A stretch of 24,383 nucleotides of DNA, taken from OMSK01 sp902492995. GTDB taxonomy: Bacteria > Bacillota_I > Bacilli_A > RF39 > UBA660. Both the position numbers and the translations under genes were made by a program. The notes beneath the pieces were generated by a model, which saw nothing but the letters and a program-made list of their open reading frames with translations, did no database searches and was not told the DNA's origin. Position 1 is the stretch's first letter; each line of letters opens with the position of its first letter. The DNA is taken from assembly GCA_902492995.1 (NCBI GenBank), contig CABUNR010000020.1, positions 1-24,383 on the forward strand. The letters are read 5' to 3'. Shown piece after piece: positions 16,840 through 24,336 of this stretch.

Positions 16840-18008
16840 GTATCAAAAAAAAGGTAGAATTAAGTTTACCTAAAGATTATAAAAATAAAAAATTTATTTT
16901 ATTTATTATTTGTCCTCAAAAAGGGAATAGTATAGGAGGAAGCGATGCACATGTATTAGATCTTAGCTGTGACTTGCTAAAGCATAGTGAATACACACCT
17001 TTAGTATTATTTCCACATAATGAAAGATATCGTGATAGATTAAAAGAAAATGATATTCCATATATTTTCACACATGGATGCAGGAGAAAAATTCAAATAG
17101 TAAGATGTATAAAAAAAATGCCAAAACAAATTAATATTGTATGTATACATAGCCATCAATATGATGCAAATTATTTAACACAAGAATTAATAATGTTTGG
17201 TGGTAAGACTTGGAAAAATATTCCTGTTGTAATGACTTGTCATGGTTGGATTGAAAATTCTTTAAAGTTAAGGATAATGACTTATTTTGATTTTAAATCA
17301 TATAAATATTCAAACACTTTAATTGCGGTTAGTAAAAAAGATGAAAAGCGATTATTAATGAAAATACCTAGTAAAACTATACGATACATTCCTAATGGAG
17401 TTAGAGAAAGAATTAAATATTCATCTGAACAAATAAAAAACATAAAGAAAAAATATGGAATAGGAGAAGATAAAATAGTTGTTAGTTATATTGGAAGGTT
17501 ATCACCAGAAAAAAGAATTGATTTAGTAATTGAAGCAGCAAATAAAGTTTGCAAGAAAAATAATAAAATAGATTTTTTAATTGCAGGAAATGGTAGCGAT
17601 TTAACAAAAATGAATAGATTGATAGAAAAATATAAATTAAGCAATAATGTTCATTATGTTGGATTTGTTAAAGAAATAGATGAAATAGAGAGTATAACAG
17701 ATATTATATTGATAACATCTGATACAGAAGGGACACCAAGAGCATTAATTGAAACAATGCAATATGGTGCAATACCTGTTTGTACTAATGTTGGAGGAAT
17801 TAATGATATATTAGGGGATAATATTGGCTTTAAATGTTTGCCTAACAATGTCGAAAGTATAAGTAATGGAATTTTAAAAGCAACAGCTTTAGATGATAAA
17901 TCAAAAAAACAAATGAGGAATAGTATAACTAAATTAGCGAAAGATGAATTTTCTATTAGAAAAATGTCGGAAAAAATAATAGAAGTATATAAAGAAATAG
18001 AGGGATAG
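16836..18008 (+). CDS. GT4-family glycosyltransferase
   Basis: A 390-residue retaining glycosyltransferase of the GT-B fold. Seen: the N-terminal glycine-rich loop IGGSDAHVLDLS (from about residue 33), a mid-protein YIGRLSPEKRID that opens the C-terminal nucleotide-sugar domain, and the EX7E motif Glu298...Glu306 (EGTPRALIE) that binds the donor. The family contains BshA, MshA, the paromamine synthases NeoM/BtrM (all using UDP-GlcNAc) and many surface-glycan enzymes; donor and acceptor are not readable here. No signal peptide or membrane helix. It starts inside the previous stop (ATGA) and is followed after 6 bases by the PIG-L deacetylase, which suggests that it transfers an N-acetylated sugar that is then deacetylated (inference). 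Confidence 0.93.
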   Translation: MSIKKKVELSLPKDYKNKKFILFIICPQKGNSIGGSDAHVLDLSCDLLKHSEYTPLVLFPHNERYRDRLKENDIPYIFTHGCRRKIQIVRCIKKMPKQINIVCIHSHQYDANYLTQELIMFGGKTWKNIPVVMTCHGWIENSLKLRIMTYFDFKSYKYSNTLIAVSKKDEKRLLMKIPSKTIRYIPNGVRERIKYSSEQIKNIKKKYGIGEDKIVVSYIGRLSPEKRIDLVIEAANKVCKKNNKIDFLIAGNGSDLTKMNRLIEKYKLSNNVHYVGFVKEIDEIESITDIILITSDTEGTPRALIETMQYGAIPVCTNVGGINDILGDNIGFKCLPNNVESISNGILKATALDDKSKKQMRNSITKLAKDEFSIRKMSEKIIEVYKEIEG

Positions 18009-18014
18009 TAAAAT

Positions 18015-18773
18015 ATGAAAAAAGTATTAATATTATCTCCACATCTTGATGATTCTGTTTTATCTTGTGGAGACTTAATTTATAAATATGTTAATAATGG
18101 TGATGTTGTCGATGTTTTAACAATATTTTCTGGTAGTGAAAAAAAAGAAAATTTAAGTGAAGCTGCAAAACAATTTCATAGTAACTGTTTTTTGGATGAA
18201 AATTCAATGATAGTAAGAAAAATAGAAGATAAGAAGGCTCATAAATTACTTGGATGCAATAGTTTATACTTAGATAAATTAGAATGCTTATATAGAAAAG
18301 ATAAATTAGGTTATTTATACCCTGATTTAAATGACATATATCATTTGGAATATGAAAGAGATGATGATAATATTGATCTACTAACCAAAGAATTAAATAA
18401 CATAATTATTAATTATGATATAATATATGCGCCTATGGGATTAGGAAATCATGCTGATCATTTATTTGTAAATGAAGCGATAAAAAGAGCAAACATTAAG
18501 AATAATTTGTATTTTTATGAGGAAGTTGCATATGTTTGTTATTATTATCGTGAAAATGATAAATCTAATTGGGGAAAAAATATGAAATATAAGCTAATTA
18601 GTATAAACGATAATGAATATAATAAGAAAATAGAAGCAATTTTATTATATAGATCACAATTAAGAGTATTATGGGAAAATAGAATTCAATTTGAAAATGA
18701 TTTAGAAAAATTTTCTTATAAATATGGAAATAAAAGATATATGAGAGTTTGGTATTATGATAATAAAGAATAA
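18015..18773 (+). CDS. PIG-L/LmbE family zinc N-deacetylase
   Basis: A 252-residue enzyme that removes the acetyl group from an N-acetyl-amino sugar on a glycoside. The zinc and catalytic motif is SPHLDD at the N-terminus (His10, Asp13 as ligands, Asp12 as base) and the third ligand comes from GNHADH (His149). The family contains MshB (mycothiol), BshB (bacillithiol), NeoD/BtrD-type aminoglycoside deacetylases and PIG-L. YEEVAY at about 174-179 and the C-terminal RSQL segment resemble deacetylases from cell-surface and natural-product clusters. ATG 18015 follows GAGGGA (18000-18005). The last 17 bases overlap the next gene. Position right after a GT4 matches the MshA-MshB and BshA-BshB order, although here the partners differ. 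Confidence 0.92.
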   Translation: MKKVLILSPHLDDSVLSCGDLIYKYVNNGDVVDVLTIFSGSEKKENLSEAAKQFHSNCFLDENSMIVRKIEDKKAHKLLGCNSLYLDKLECLYRKDKLGYLYPDLNDIYHLEYERDDDNIDLLTKELNNIIINYDIIYAPMGLGNHADHLFVNEAIKRANIKNNLYFYEEVAYVCYYYRENDKSNWGKNMKYKLISINDNEYNKKIEAILLYRSQLRVLWENRIQFENDLEKFSYKYGNKRYMRVWYYDNKE

Positions 18774-19599
18774 TTATTTTGTTTTAGAAATCCATAATAA
18801 TAAGGTTATATATAATCAAAATGAATTAAAGTATAATTCATATCAAAATTTATATGATATTTTGGTTAAATATTTAAATCGAAAAAAGAAGGATGAGTTA
18901 AAATTAGATGGAGAGTATGAACCTCTTAATAATGTTGAACAGCTAGTTATTTTAGCATTATCTAATTTTTATTCAAATTTATATTCATTAAAGTATGATA
19001 AAAAATTGGATTTTTCATATTCCTATAACTTCCCAATATTCAAACAAAAATGGATTATAAAAGAAATATTGGAAATAGGAGATGAAGCTTTTAATAGCCA
19101 TATGATTGTACTTGCCGATACAGATGATTATGTTGTAAAAAATGTAAGTAATAAAGAAGAATATAATGAGTTTTATAAAAAATACGGTTATTATATAAGA
19201 AGAGGAGATAAGTTTTTCAAAGTTAAAAATTGTAACCTAGATTATACTTTAAACTATTGGAATAATTATTGTTTAAATAAACACAAAAAATACTTTAATA
19301 AAGAGGCAATAAAAGTATATTCTGAGATATATAGTAATTTGGGTTTCAATAGTATTAAAATTACATTCAACAATGAAATAGTTGCTACATCAGTATATTT
19401 TAGAGATGAAAAAAATAAAATAATATATTATTTAATAACAGGCTGGAATGAAAAGTATAAAAAATATTCACCTTGCATCTACATATATAGTAAGGCTATT
19501 CAATATTGCCATAATAATAATTATAATTTTTCATTTTGTTACGGATTACAAAATTATAAATATCAATTATTAAAATATTTTAAAGATAATGATTCATAA
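18757..19599 (+). CDS. BioF2-like GNAT-fold N-acyltransferase
   Basis: A 280-residue protein without signal peptide or membrane segment. The last ~90 residues match the pattern of the BioF2-like (Acetyltransf_6) GNAT/FemAB group: a strand pair IKITFNNEIVATSVYF, a segment WNEKYKKYSPCIYIYSKAI where the acyl-donor helix starts, and FSFCYGLQNYKYQLLKYF, comparable with the FDFLRG.EPYKYRW end of that family. The group acylates amines in polysaccharide, peptidoglycan and antibiotic pathways. The N-terminal 180 residues are divergent. ATG 18757 lies 17 bases inside the deacetylase gene and has only a weak ribosome site, so it depends on coupling. The order deacetylase then acyltransferase fits re-capping of the amine that was freed; acetyl-CoA, another acyl-CoA or aminoacyl-tRNA are possible donors. 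Confidence 0.72.
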   Translation: MIIKNNYFVLEIHNNKVIYNQNELKYNSYQNLYDILVKYLNRKKKDELKLDGEYEPLNNVEQLVILALSNFYSNLYSLKYDKKLDFSYSYNFPIFKQKWIIKEILEIGDEAFNSHMIVLADTDDYVVKNVSNKEEYNEFYKKYGYYIRRGDKFFKVKNCNLDYTLNYWNNYCLNKHKKYFNKEAIKVYSEIYSNLGFNSIKITFNNEIVATSVYFRDEKNKIIYYLITGWNEKYKKYSPCIYIYSKAIQYCHNNNYNFSFCYGLQNYKYQLLKYFKDNDS

Positions 19600-20536
19600 T
19601 GATTTAATAAGTGTGATCATACCAACGTACAAAAGGTATGATGAATTAATTAGAGCATTAAATAGTGTAGAAAAACAAACGTATAAAAATTTAGAAGTAT
19701 TAATAATTGATGATAATGAGGATTTTGAATTGAGTCAAAAAATAGAAAAATTAATAAGTGAAAATTATGCAGATTATAAGTATGTAAAAAATAATAAAAA
19801 TTTAGGAGGAGCGGAAACAAGAAATAAAGGGGTTCAATTATCAAATGGAAAATATATTGCATTTCTAGATGATGATGATGAATATTATCCAAGTAAAATT
19901 GAAGAACAATATAGAATGTTTATTGATAATAAAGATGATAAATTAGCATTAATTTATTGCTATGGAGATATTATATATCCAAATAACGCTATTGAAAAAG
20001 AAAGAACTAATTACCGTGGTAATTGTTTATTAGAACAAATGAAAGGTAATATTGCGGGGACATCTTTTTGGTTAGTCAAAAAAGAGGCATTGGTAAAAGT
20101 TGGTTGTTTCAAGAAAATTTATTCACATCAAGATGGTGTAGTATTATTAAATTTATTAGCACATGGGTATAAAATTGATTTAGTTGAAAAAGATTTAGTA
20201 AAATATTATTTTCATGCTAAGGGAAAAGGGATAACTGATGTAAATGATTTTATTGTAGAAGCTAATGTTCAATATTTAGATTTGTGTAAAAATTATTTTA
20301 ATAAAATAACAAAAAAAGAACAAAAAGAAGTAATATTAAAATATTATGATGATAGAAACTGGAATTTAGTAATTTTAAATAGAATTTCTGATATAAAAAA
20401 AGATATTAAAATACTATTTAAAAAATATTTTATTACTAAAACAATTTTCATATGTATATTTAGATTAATATTAAAAAGATATATATATAATAAAGAAAAA
20501 AAATTTGATAAGGAAGTATTATTAGGAGAGATTTAA
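19589..20536 (+). CDS. GT2-family glycosyltransferase
   Basis: A 315-residue inverting glycosyltransferase with a GT-A fold. Seen: the N-terminal SVIIPTYKR (from residue 8), Asp41-Asp42 in LIIDDNED, the GGAETRNKG donor-site loop (73-81), and the metal-binding LDDDDEYY (93-100). HQDGVVLLNLLAHGY further on is the usual acceptor-side region. The C-terminus is lysine- and isoleucine-rich (about 270-305) and may touch the membrane, but there is no clear transmembrane helix. The start lies 11 bases inside the previous gene; the next gene starts directly after the stop. It offers a second sugar transfer in the operon, so the product probably has at least two sugars, or one sugar on a non-sugar core (inference). 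Confidence 0.93.
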   Translation: MIHNDLISVIIPTYKRYDELIRALNSVEKQTYKNLEVLIIDDNEDFELSQKIEKLISENYADYKYVKNNKNLGGAETRNKGVQLSNGKYIAFLDDDDEYYPSKIEEQYRMFIDNKDDKLALIYCYGDIIYPNNAIEKERTNYRGNCLLEQMKGNIAGTSFWLVKKEALVKVGCFKKIYSHQDGVVLLNLLAHGYKIDLVEKDLVKYYFHAKGKGITDVNDFIVEANVQYLDLCKNYFNKITKKEQKEVILKYYDDRNWNLVILNRISDIKKDIKILFKKYFITKTIFICIFRLILKRYIYNKEKKFDKEVLLGEI

Positions 20537-21838
20537 ATGAAGGATTGCAAGACATTTTTTACGTCAGAAACGCAAATGCATTATAACAGAGATAAAATTG
20601 TAAAATGTATAGATGAATTTTTATATAATGAAGATGGTAAGAAATATTTAGATATGAATAGTGGAACATGGAATGTTATATTGGGCTATGGTAGAAGTGA
20701 ATATAATATTGCATTGAATGATTTAAATAATAATGTTCAATTTATTCCAAATGTTAGATTTGTTCACGAAGAAGGTGAAAAATTATCCAAAAGAATATTA
20801 AAATTATTGCCTGAAAAGTATTGTAGTGTTTTTTTTACTAGTGGTGGTGGTGAAGCCGTAGAAACAGCAATAAAATTTGCTAAACAATATTGGTTTAATA
20901 AAGGATATAAAAATAAGAATAGAATTATTTCACTATATGATAGTTATCATGGCTCAACTTTAGGAACTGTATCTATTTCAGGAGATCCATGGGATAGAAT
21001 TGCATATGATCCAATACTTTTTAATTCATTAAAGATGTATCCTTTTTATTGTTATAAATGTAGGTTAGGATTAGAAAAAAAGTATTGTCAATATGCCTGT
21101 CTAAAAGATTTAGAATGGCAAATTAATTTTTATGGTGAAGAAAATATCAGTTCATTGATTATTGAACCAATTATGGGTGTTGGAGGTATAATAATACCAA
21201 CAAAAGAATGGCTAGATGAATTAATTAATATTTGTCATAAACACAATATCTTAGTTATATTTGATGAGGTAACATCAGGATTTGGTAGATGCGGAAACTA
21301 TTTTGCATTATTAGAATATAACGTTATGCCTGATATAATAACTTTCGGAAAATGTATCTCAAATGGCGTATCACCATTAGCTGGTACAATAATTTCTAAA
21401 GATATTTATAATTGTTTTGATGATGTTGATGAAAACAAACAATTTAAACATGGATTTACAAATTCTGGACACCCATTAACATGTGCAATTGGTAATATTA
21501 CATTAGATATATTTGAAAAAGAAAATGTATTGAATGTTGTTAAGGAAAAGGAAAAGGAATTTAAAGAAATTTTGAATGAAATAAAAATAAAAGAATACAT
21601 TGGAGAAATAAGAATAAAGGGATTAATGATTGCTATTGAACTTATTAATCCTAAAACGAAAGAACCATTAATTATTCCTAACCTATTGTATAAATTTAAG
21701 GAAAAAGGAATTATTATGAGTCAAATGACACAGGTTGTAAATTTTATGCCATCTATTAAAGTTACAACACAAGAGTTTAAATATACATTAGATGTTATGA
21801 TTGAATTAATCGAAGAATATTTGGAGGATAATGATTAA
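20537..21838 (+). CDS. Class III PLP-dependent aminotransferase
   Basis: A 433-residue enzyme of the omega-aminotransferase fold. Seen: TSGGGEAVETAIKFAK (101-116) that binds the PLP phosphate, YHGSTLGT (138-145), IFDEVTSGFGR with the PLP-ring Asp243, and the Schiff-base Lys272 in TFGKCISNG. A four-cysteine set (C172-x2-C175-x8-C184-x3-C188, preceded by PFY) resembles the FYCYRCPFG...CGLAC stretch that I recall from one branch of the class. The family moves amino groups between an omega-amine or amino sugar and a keto acid; NeoB/BtrB-type enzymes aminate the 6' position of aminoglycosides. ATG 20537 follows AGGAGAG (20524-20530) by 6 bases, the best ribosome site in the operon. It ends the operon; no terminator hairpin is seen before the next promoter. 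Confidence 0.93.
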   Translation: MKDCKTFFTSETQMHYNRDKIVKCIDEFLYNEDGKKYLDMNSGTWNVILGYGRSEYNIALNDLNNNVQFIPNVRFVHEEGEKLSKRILKLLPEKYCSVFFTSGGGEAVETAIKFAKQYWFNKGYKNKNRIISLYDSYHGSTLGTVSISGDPWDRIAYDPILFNSLKMYPFYCYKCRLGLEKKYCQYACLKDLEWQINFYGEENISSLIIEPIMGVGGIIIPTKEWLDELINICHKHNILVIFDEVTSGFGRCGNYFALLEYNVMPDIITFGKCISNGVSPLAGTIISKDIYNCFDDVDENKQFKHGFTNSGHPLTCAIGNITLDIFEKENVLNVVKEKEKEFKEILNEIKIKEYIGEIRIKGLMIAIELINPKTKEPLIIPNLLYKFKEKGIIMSQMTQVVNFMPSIKVTTQEFKYTLDVMIELIEEYLEDND

Positions 21839-21840
21839 AA

Positions 21841-21870
21841 TTGGACAAATAAAATAAAATTTGATATAAT
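21841..21870 (+). promoter_or_regulatory. Promoter of the ABC-F gene
   Basis: TTGGAC (21841-21846), an 18-base spacer, and the extended -10 TGATATAAT (21862-21870). The most complete promoter in the window, 29 bases before the start codon. It begins within 3 bases of the aminotransferase stop. Confidence 0.7.
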
Positions 21871-21899
21871 ACACAGCTATAAAAAGAGAGGTGTTAGTA

Positions 21900-23525
21900 A
21901 TGATATTATTAAGTGGAAATAATTTAAAAAAAGAATATGGTGCTAATAAATTATTTGAAAATATAAATTTAGAAATTCATGAAAATGAAAAAATTGGATT
22001 AGTTGGCCTAAATGGTGTTGGTAAGACAACATTATTTAAAATGCTTACAGGAGAAGAAACAATTGATGATGGTGTAGTTAGTGTTTCAAAGAAAGCCAAA
22101 ATTGGATATCTTGAACAACAACCATATTATCCAAATATGAAAGTAAAAGATGTTATTTTAAGCTCATTTGATGATATAAATAAATTAAAATCAAGAATGA
22201 CTTTGTTGGAAAACCAAATGTCAGTTTGTATAGACGAAAACAAGTTAAATGAATTGGTTGAATTATATGGAAATTTATGTGAAAAATTTGAAAATATTGG
22301 TGGATATTCATATGAAACAAAATATAATACAGTAATTTCAGGTTTAGGATTAAATAGTGATTTTTGCGAACAACAATTTGAAGAATTAAGCGGAGGTCAA
22401 AAAACAAAGGTATTAATAGCAAAAATGCTATTAAGTAATCCTAATTTACTATTTTTGGATGAACCAACAAATTATTTAGATATTGAATCTTTAAAATGGC
22501 TAGAAAAATACTTGGAAGGATTCAAAGGAGCATTAGTTATAATTTCACATGATAGATATTTTTTAGATGAGGTAGTAAATACAGTTTGGGAATTAACGCC
22601 AAACATAATTGAAGTTTACAATGGAAATTATTCTAACTACGCTATAGAAAAAAATAAAAGATTTGATGAAAAAATGAAAGATTATGTTAATCAACAAAAA
22701 GAATTAAAAAGAATGGATAATCAAATTAAATGGATGCAATCTACAGGAAGCAATGTATTAAAGGCTAAAGCACATCAAATTGAACATAGGGTAGAGAAAA
22801 TAGATAAGCTAGAAAAACCTGTTTTACAAACTAGAAAATTAAAAATTAATTTGGAAGGATCTAGGTCTCCAAAAAAAGTAATTGAGTTTGAAAATTTAGC
22901 TCAAGGTTATGATGATATTTTATTTGAAAATGTTACTGGTTCAGTATATGCTGGTGATAGTATTGGTATTGTAGGACAAAATGGTGTTGGCAAGACAACC
23001 TTAATTAGAACAATTTTAGGTGAAATAGAACCAATTGAAGGACAAACATTTATTGGAGAAAGTGTTAAAATAGGTTATTTAGATCAAGAAAGTAAGTTTA
23101 AAGATATGAATAAAACTATTTTAGAAGAATTCTTGGATAAAACAAATTTATCAAATGAGAATGCAAGAAAGGAATTAGCTAAAATTGGATTTTATCGTGA
23201 TGATGTAAATAAGAAAATTTTAATGTTATCAGGAGGAGAAAAGAAAAGATTAAAGTTAGCTATATTAATTCAAAATAATCCAAATTTATTAGTTTTAGAT
23301 GAACCAACAAATCATTTAGATTTAATGTCGAGAGAGCAATTTGAAAATATTTTAATTAATTTTAATGGAACAATGTTATTTGTTTCGCATGATAGGTATT
23401 TCTTAAATAAAGTAGCAAGCAAGATATGGAAATTAACCCCAGAAGGAATTGAAGAGTTTTTAGGAAATTATACCGATTATATTAATATAAGTGAAAATCA
23501 AAATCAAAAATTAATAAAAAGATAA
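21900..23525 (+). CDS. ABC-F family ATPase (ribosome-associated; possible antibiotic resistance factor)
   Basis: A 541-residue soluble protein with two ABC domains and no membrane part. Domain 1: Walker A GLNGVGKT (36-43), signature LSGGQKTKVLIAK, Walker B LLFLDEPTNYLD. A charged interdomain linker (about 255-306, KMKDYVNQQKELKRMDNQIKW then KAKAHQIEHRVEK) is the part that reaches into the ribosome. Domain 2: Walker A GQNGVGKTT, signature LSGGEKKRLKLA, Walker B LLVLDEPTNHLD. Members either help translation (EttA, YfmR, YkpA type) or protect ribosomes from antibiotics. The linker does not let me choose. ATG 21900 follows AGAGAGGTG (21885-21893) by 6 bases; a GTG at 21891 lies in that site. It has its own promoter and terminator, so it is expressed separately from the glycoside operon next to it. 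Confidence 0.94.
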   Translation: MILLSGNNLKKEYGANKLFENINLEIHENEKIGLVGLNGVGKTTLFKMLTGEETIDDGVVSVSKKAKIGYLEQQPYYPNMKVKDVILSSFDDINKLKSRMTLLENQMSVCIDENKLNELVELYGNLCEKFENIGGYSYETKYNTVISGLGLNSDFCEQQFEELSGGQKTKVLIAKMLLSNPNLLFLDEPTNYLDIESLKWLEKYLEGFKGALVIISHDRYFLDEVVNTVWELTPNIIEVYNGNYSNYAIEKNKRFDEKMKDYVNQQKELKRMDNQIKWMQSTGSNVLKAKAHQIEHRVEKIDKLEKPVLQTRKLKINLEGSRSPKKVIEFENLAQGYDDILFENVTGSVYAGDSIGIVGQNGVGKTTLIRTILGEIEPIEGQTFIGESVKIGYLDQESKFKDMNKTILEEFLDKTNLSNENARKELAKIGFYRDDVNKKILMLSGGEKKRLKLAILIQNNPNLLVLDEPTNHLDLMSREQFENILINFNGTMLFVSHDRYFLNKVASKIWKLTPEGIEEFLGNYTDYINISENQNQKLIKR

Positions 23526-23529
23526 TAAT

Positions 23530-23553
23530 AGAAAGATTTTTCTTTCTTTTTTT
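23530..23553 (+). terminator. Rho-independent terminator of the ABC-F gene
   Basis: A 7-bp stem AGAAAGA (23530-23536) / TCTTTCT (23541-23547), loop TTTT, then a T-run to 23553. It begins 5 bases after the stop. Confidence 0.78.
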
Positions 23554-23574
23554 ACATTCATTTTACTATATTGT

Positions 23575-23603
23575 TTGATTACAAGTGAATAAAAATATAT
23601 AAT
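23575..23603 (+). promoter_or_regulatory. Promoter of the Pr6Pr membrane protein gene
   Basis: TTGATT (23575-23580), a 17-base spacer and TATAAT (23598-23603). The start codon is 18 bases downstream. No TG extension. Confidence 0.55.
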
Positions 23604-23621
23604 ATATTTAAGGTGAAAAAA

Positions 23622-24257
23622 ATGAAGGAAAAAATAAAACTAATATATAGATTTATAATAGTTATAGTAGCCTCTATAGCATTATATCTAAATTTTAAAT
23701 TTTTAACTTTTGAAAAAGGAATACTATATTTTACTAATATAAGTAACTTATTATGTTTAATATATTTTACTGTTTTAATAGTATTAACTTTAACAAACAA
23801 AGTAAAAAGAAATGACATTTATTATATTTTTAAGGGTATGGTTACAATGGCTATAACACTTACAATGGTTGTTTATAATGTTATTTTGAGTTCAAATTCT
23901 GGAATGAGTGCTTTTGAAGGACATATGTTAGAATGCAATTTAGTACATTTAGCAGTACCAACCCTTGTAATATTAGATTATATAATATTTGGAAAAAAGG
24001 GAAATTTAAAAAAAGAATATCCAATTATTTGGAGTACGGTTCTTATTTTATATCAAATATTTGTAATTATATATGTATCTTTAGGTGGAACATTTATGAA
24101 TGGAGATACAATACCATATTTTTATATGGATATTAATAAATTTGGAATAATAGGTGTAACAATTAATTTATTAGTATTATTTATAGTATATATTGGTTAT
24201 GGATATCTTATTGTATTTTTAGATAATTTAATAGGAAAAAATAAAGGGAGTAAATGA
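23622..24257 (+). CDS. Six-helix Pr6Pr-type integral membrane protein
   Basis: A 211-residue hydrophobic protein with six predicted membrane segments at about 7-25, 36-56, 68-88, 106-123, 134-154 and 171-198. The pattern YFTNISNLL at the start of helix 2, LVHLAVPTLVILDYIIF in helix 4 and the PYFYMDINKFG loop before helix 6 fit the Pr6Pr family (related to the FAR-17a/AIG1 group), whose function in bacteria is not established as far as I know; eukaryotic relatives include fatty-acid-ester hydrolases. ATG 23622 follows AAGGTG (23610-23615) by 6 bases; a GTG at 23613 would sit in that site. It is a single-gene unit. Its codon use is ATA-rich like the core genes, unlike the two units before it. 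Confidence 0.85.
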   Translation: MKEKIKLIYRFIIVIVASIALYLNFKFLTFEKGILYFTNISNLLCLIYFTVLIVLTLTNKVKRNDIYYIFKGMVTMAITLTMVVYNVILSSNSGMSAFEGHMLECNLVHLAVPTLVILDYIIFGKKGNLKKEYPIIWSTVLILYQIFVIIYVSLGGTFMNGDTIPYFYMDINKFGIIGVTINLLVLFIVYIGYGYLIVFLDNLIGKNKGSK

Positions 24258-24336
24258 AAAATAGATAATTTTATTGTTTTTATTAATAATGTATTTTATT
24301 TAATAATATAATTCTATATTTATAATTCCTTAGTGT
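24258..24336. other. AT-rich intergenic stretch at the window end
   Basis: No reading frame is visible. A lone TATAAT (24307-24312) lacks a clear -35 and TG extension, but could be the -10 of a transcript running into the following hairpin and out of the window. Confidence 0.35.

Noticed and set aside
15814..21838. A bacillithiol or mycothiol locus
   Set aside because: GT4 and PIG-L fit, but no BshC or MshC cysteine-adding enzyme is present, and a GT2, an aminotransferase and an RNA-type methyltransferase have no place in those pathways.
21900..23525. ABC-F protein as exporter ATPase of the glycoside operon
   Set aside because: Two ABC domains in one chain with the ABC-F linker and no membrane partner; this class does not transport.
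251..24136. Long open frames on the opposite strand or in other frames over known genes
   Set aside because: They lie within strongly supported + strand genes, have no ribosome sites, and encode Phe/Leu/Ser/Ile-rich strings typical of antisense of AT-rich coding DNA.
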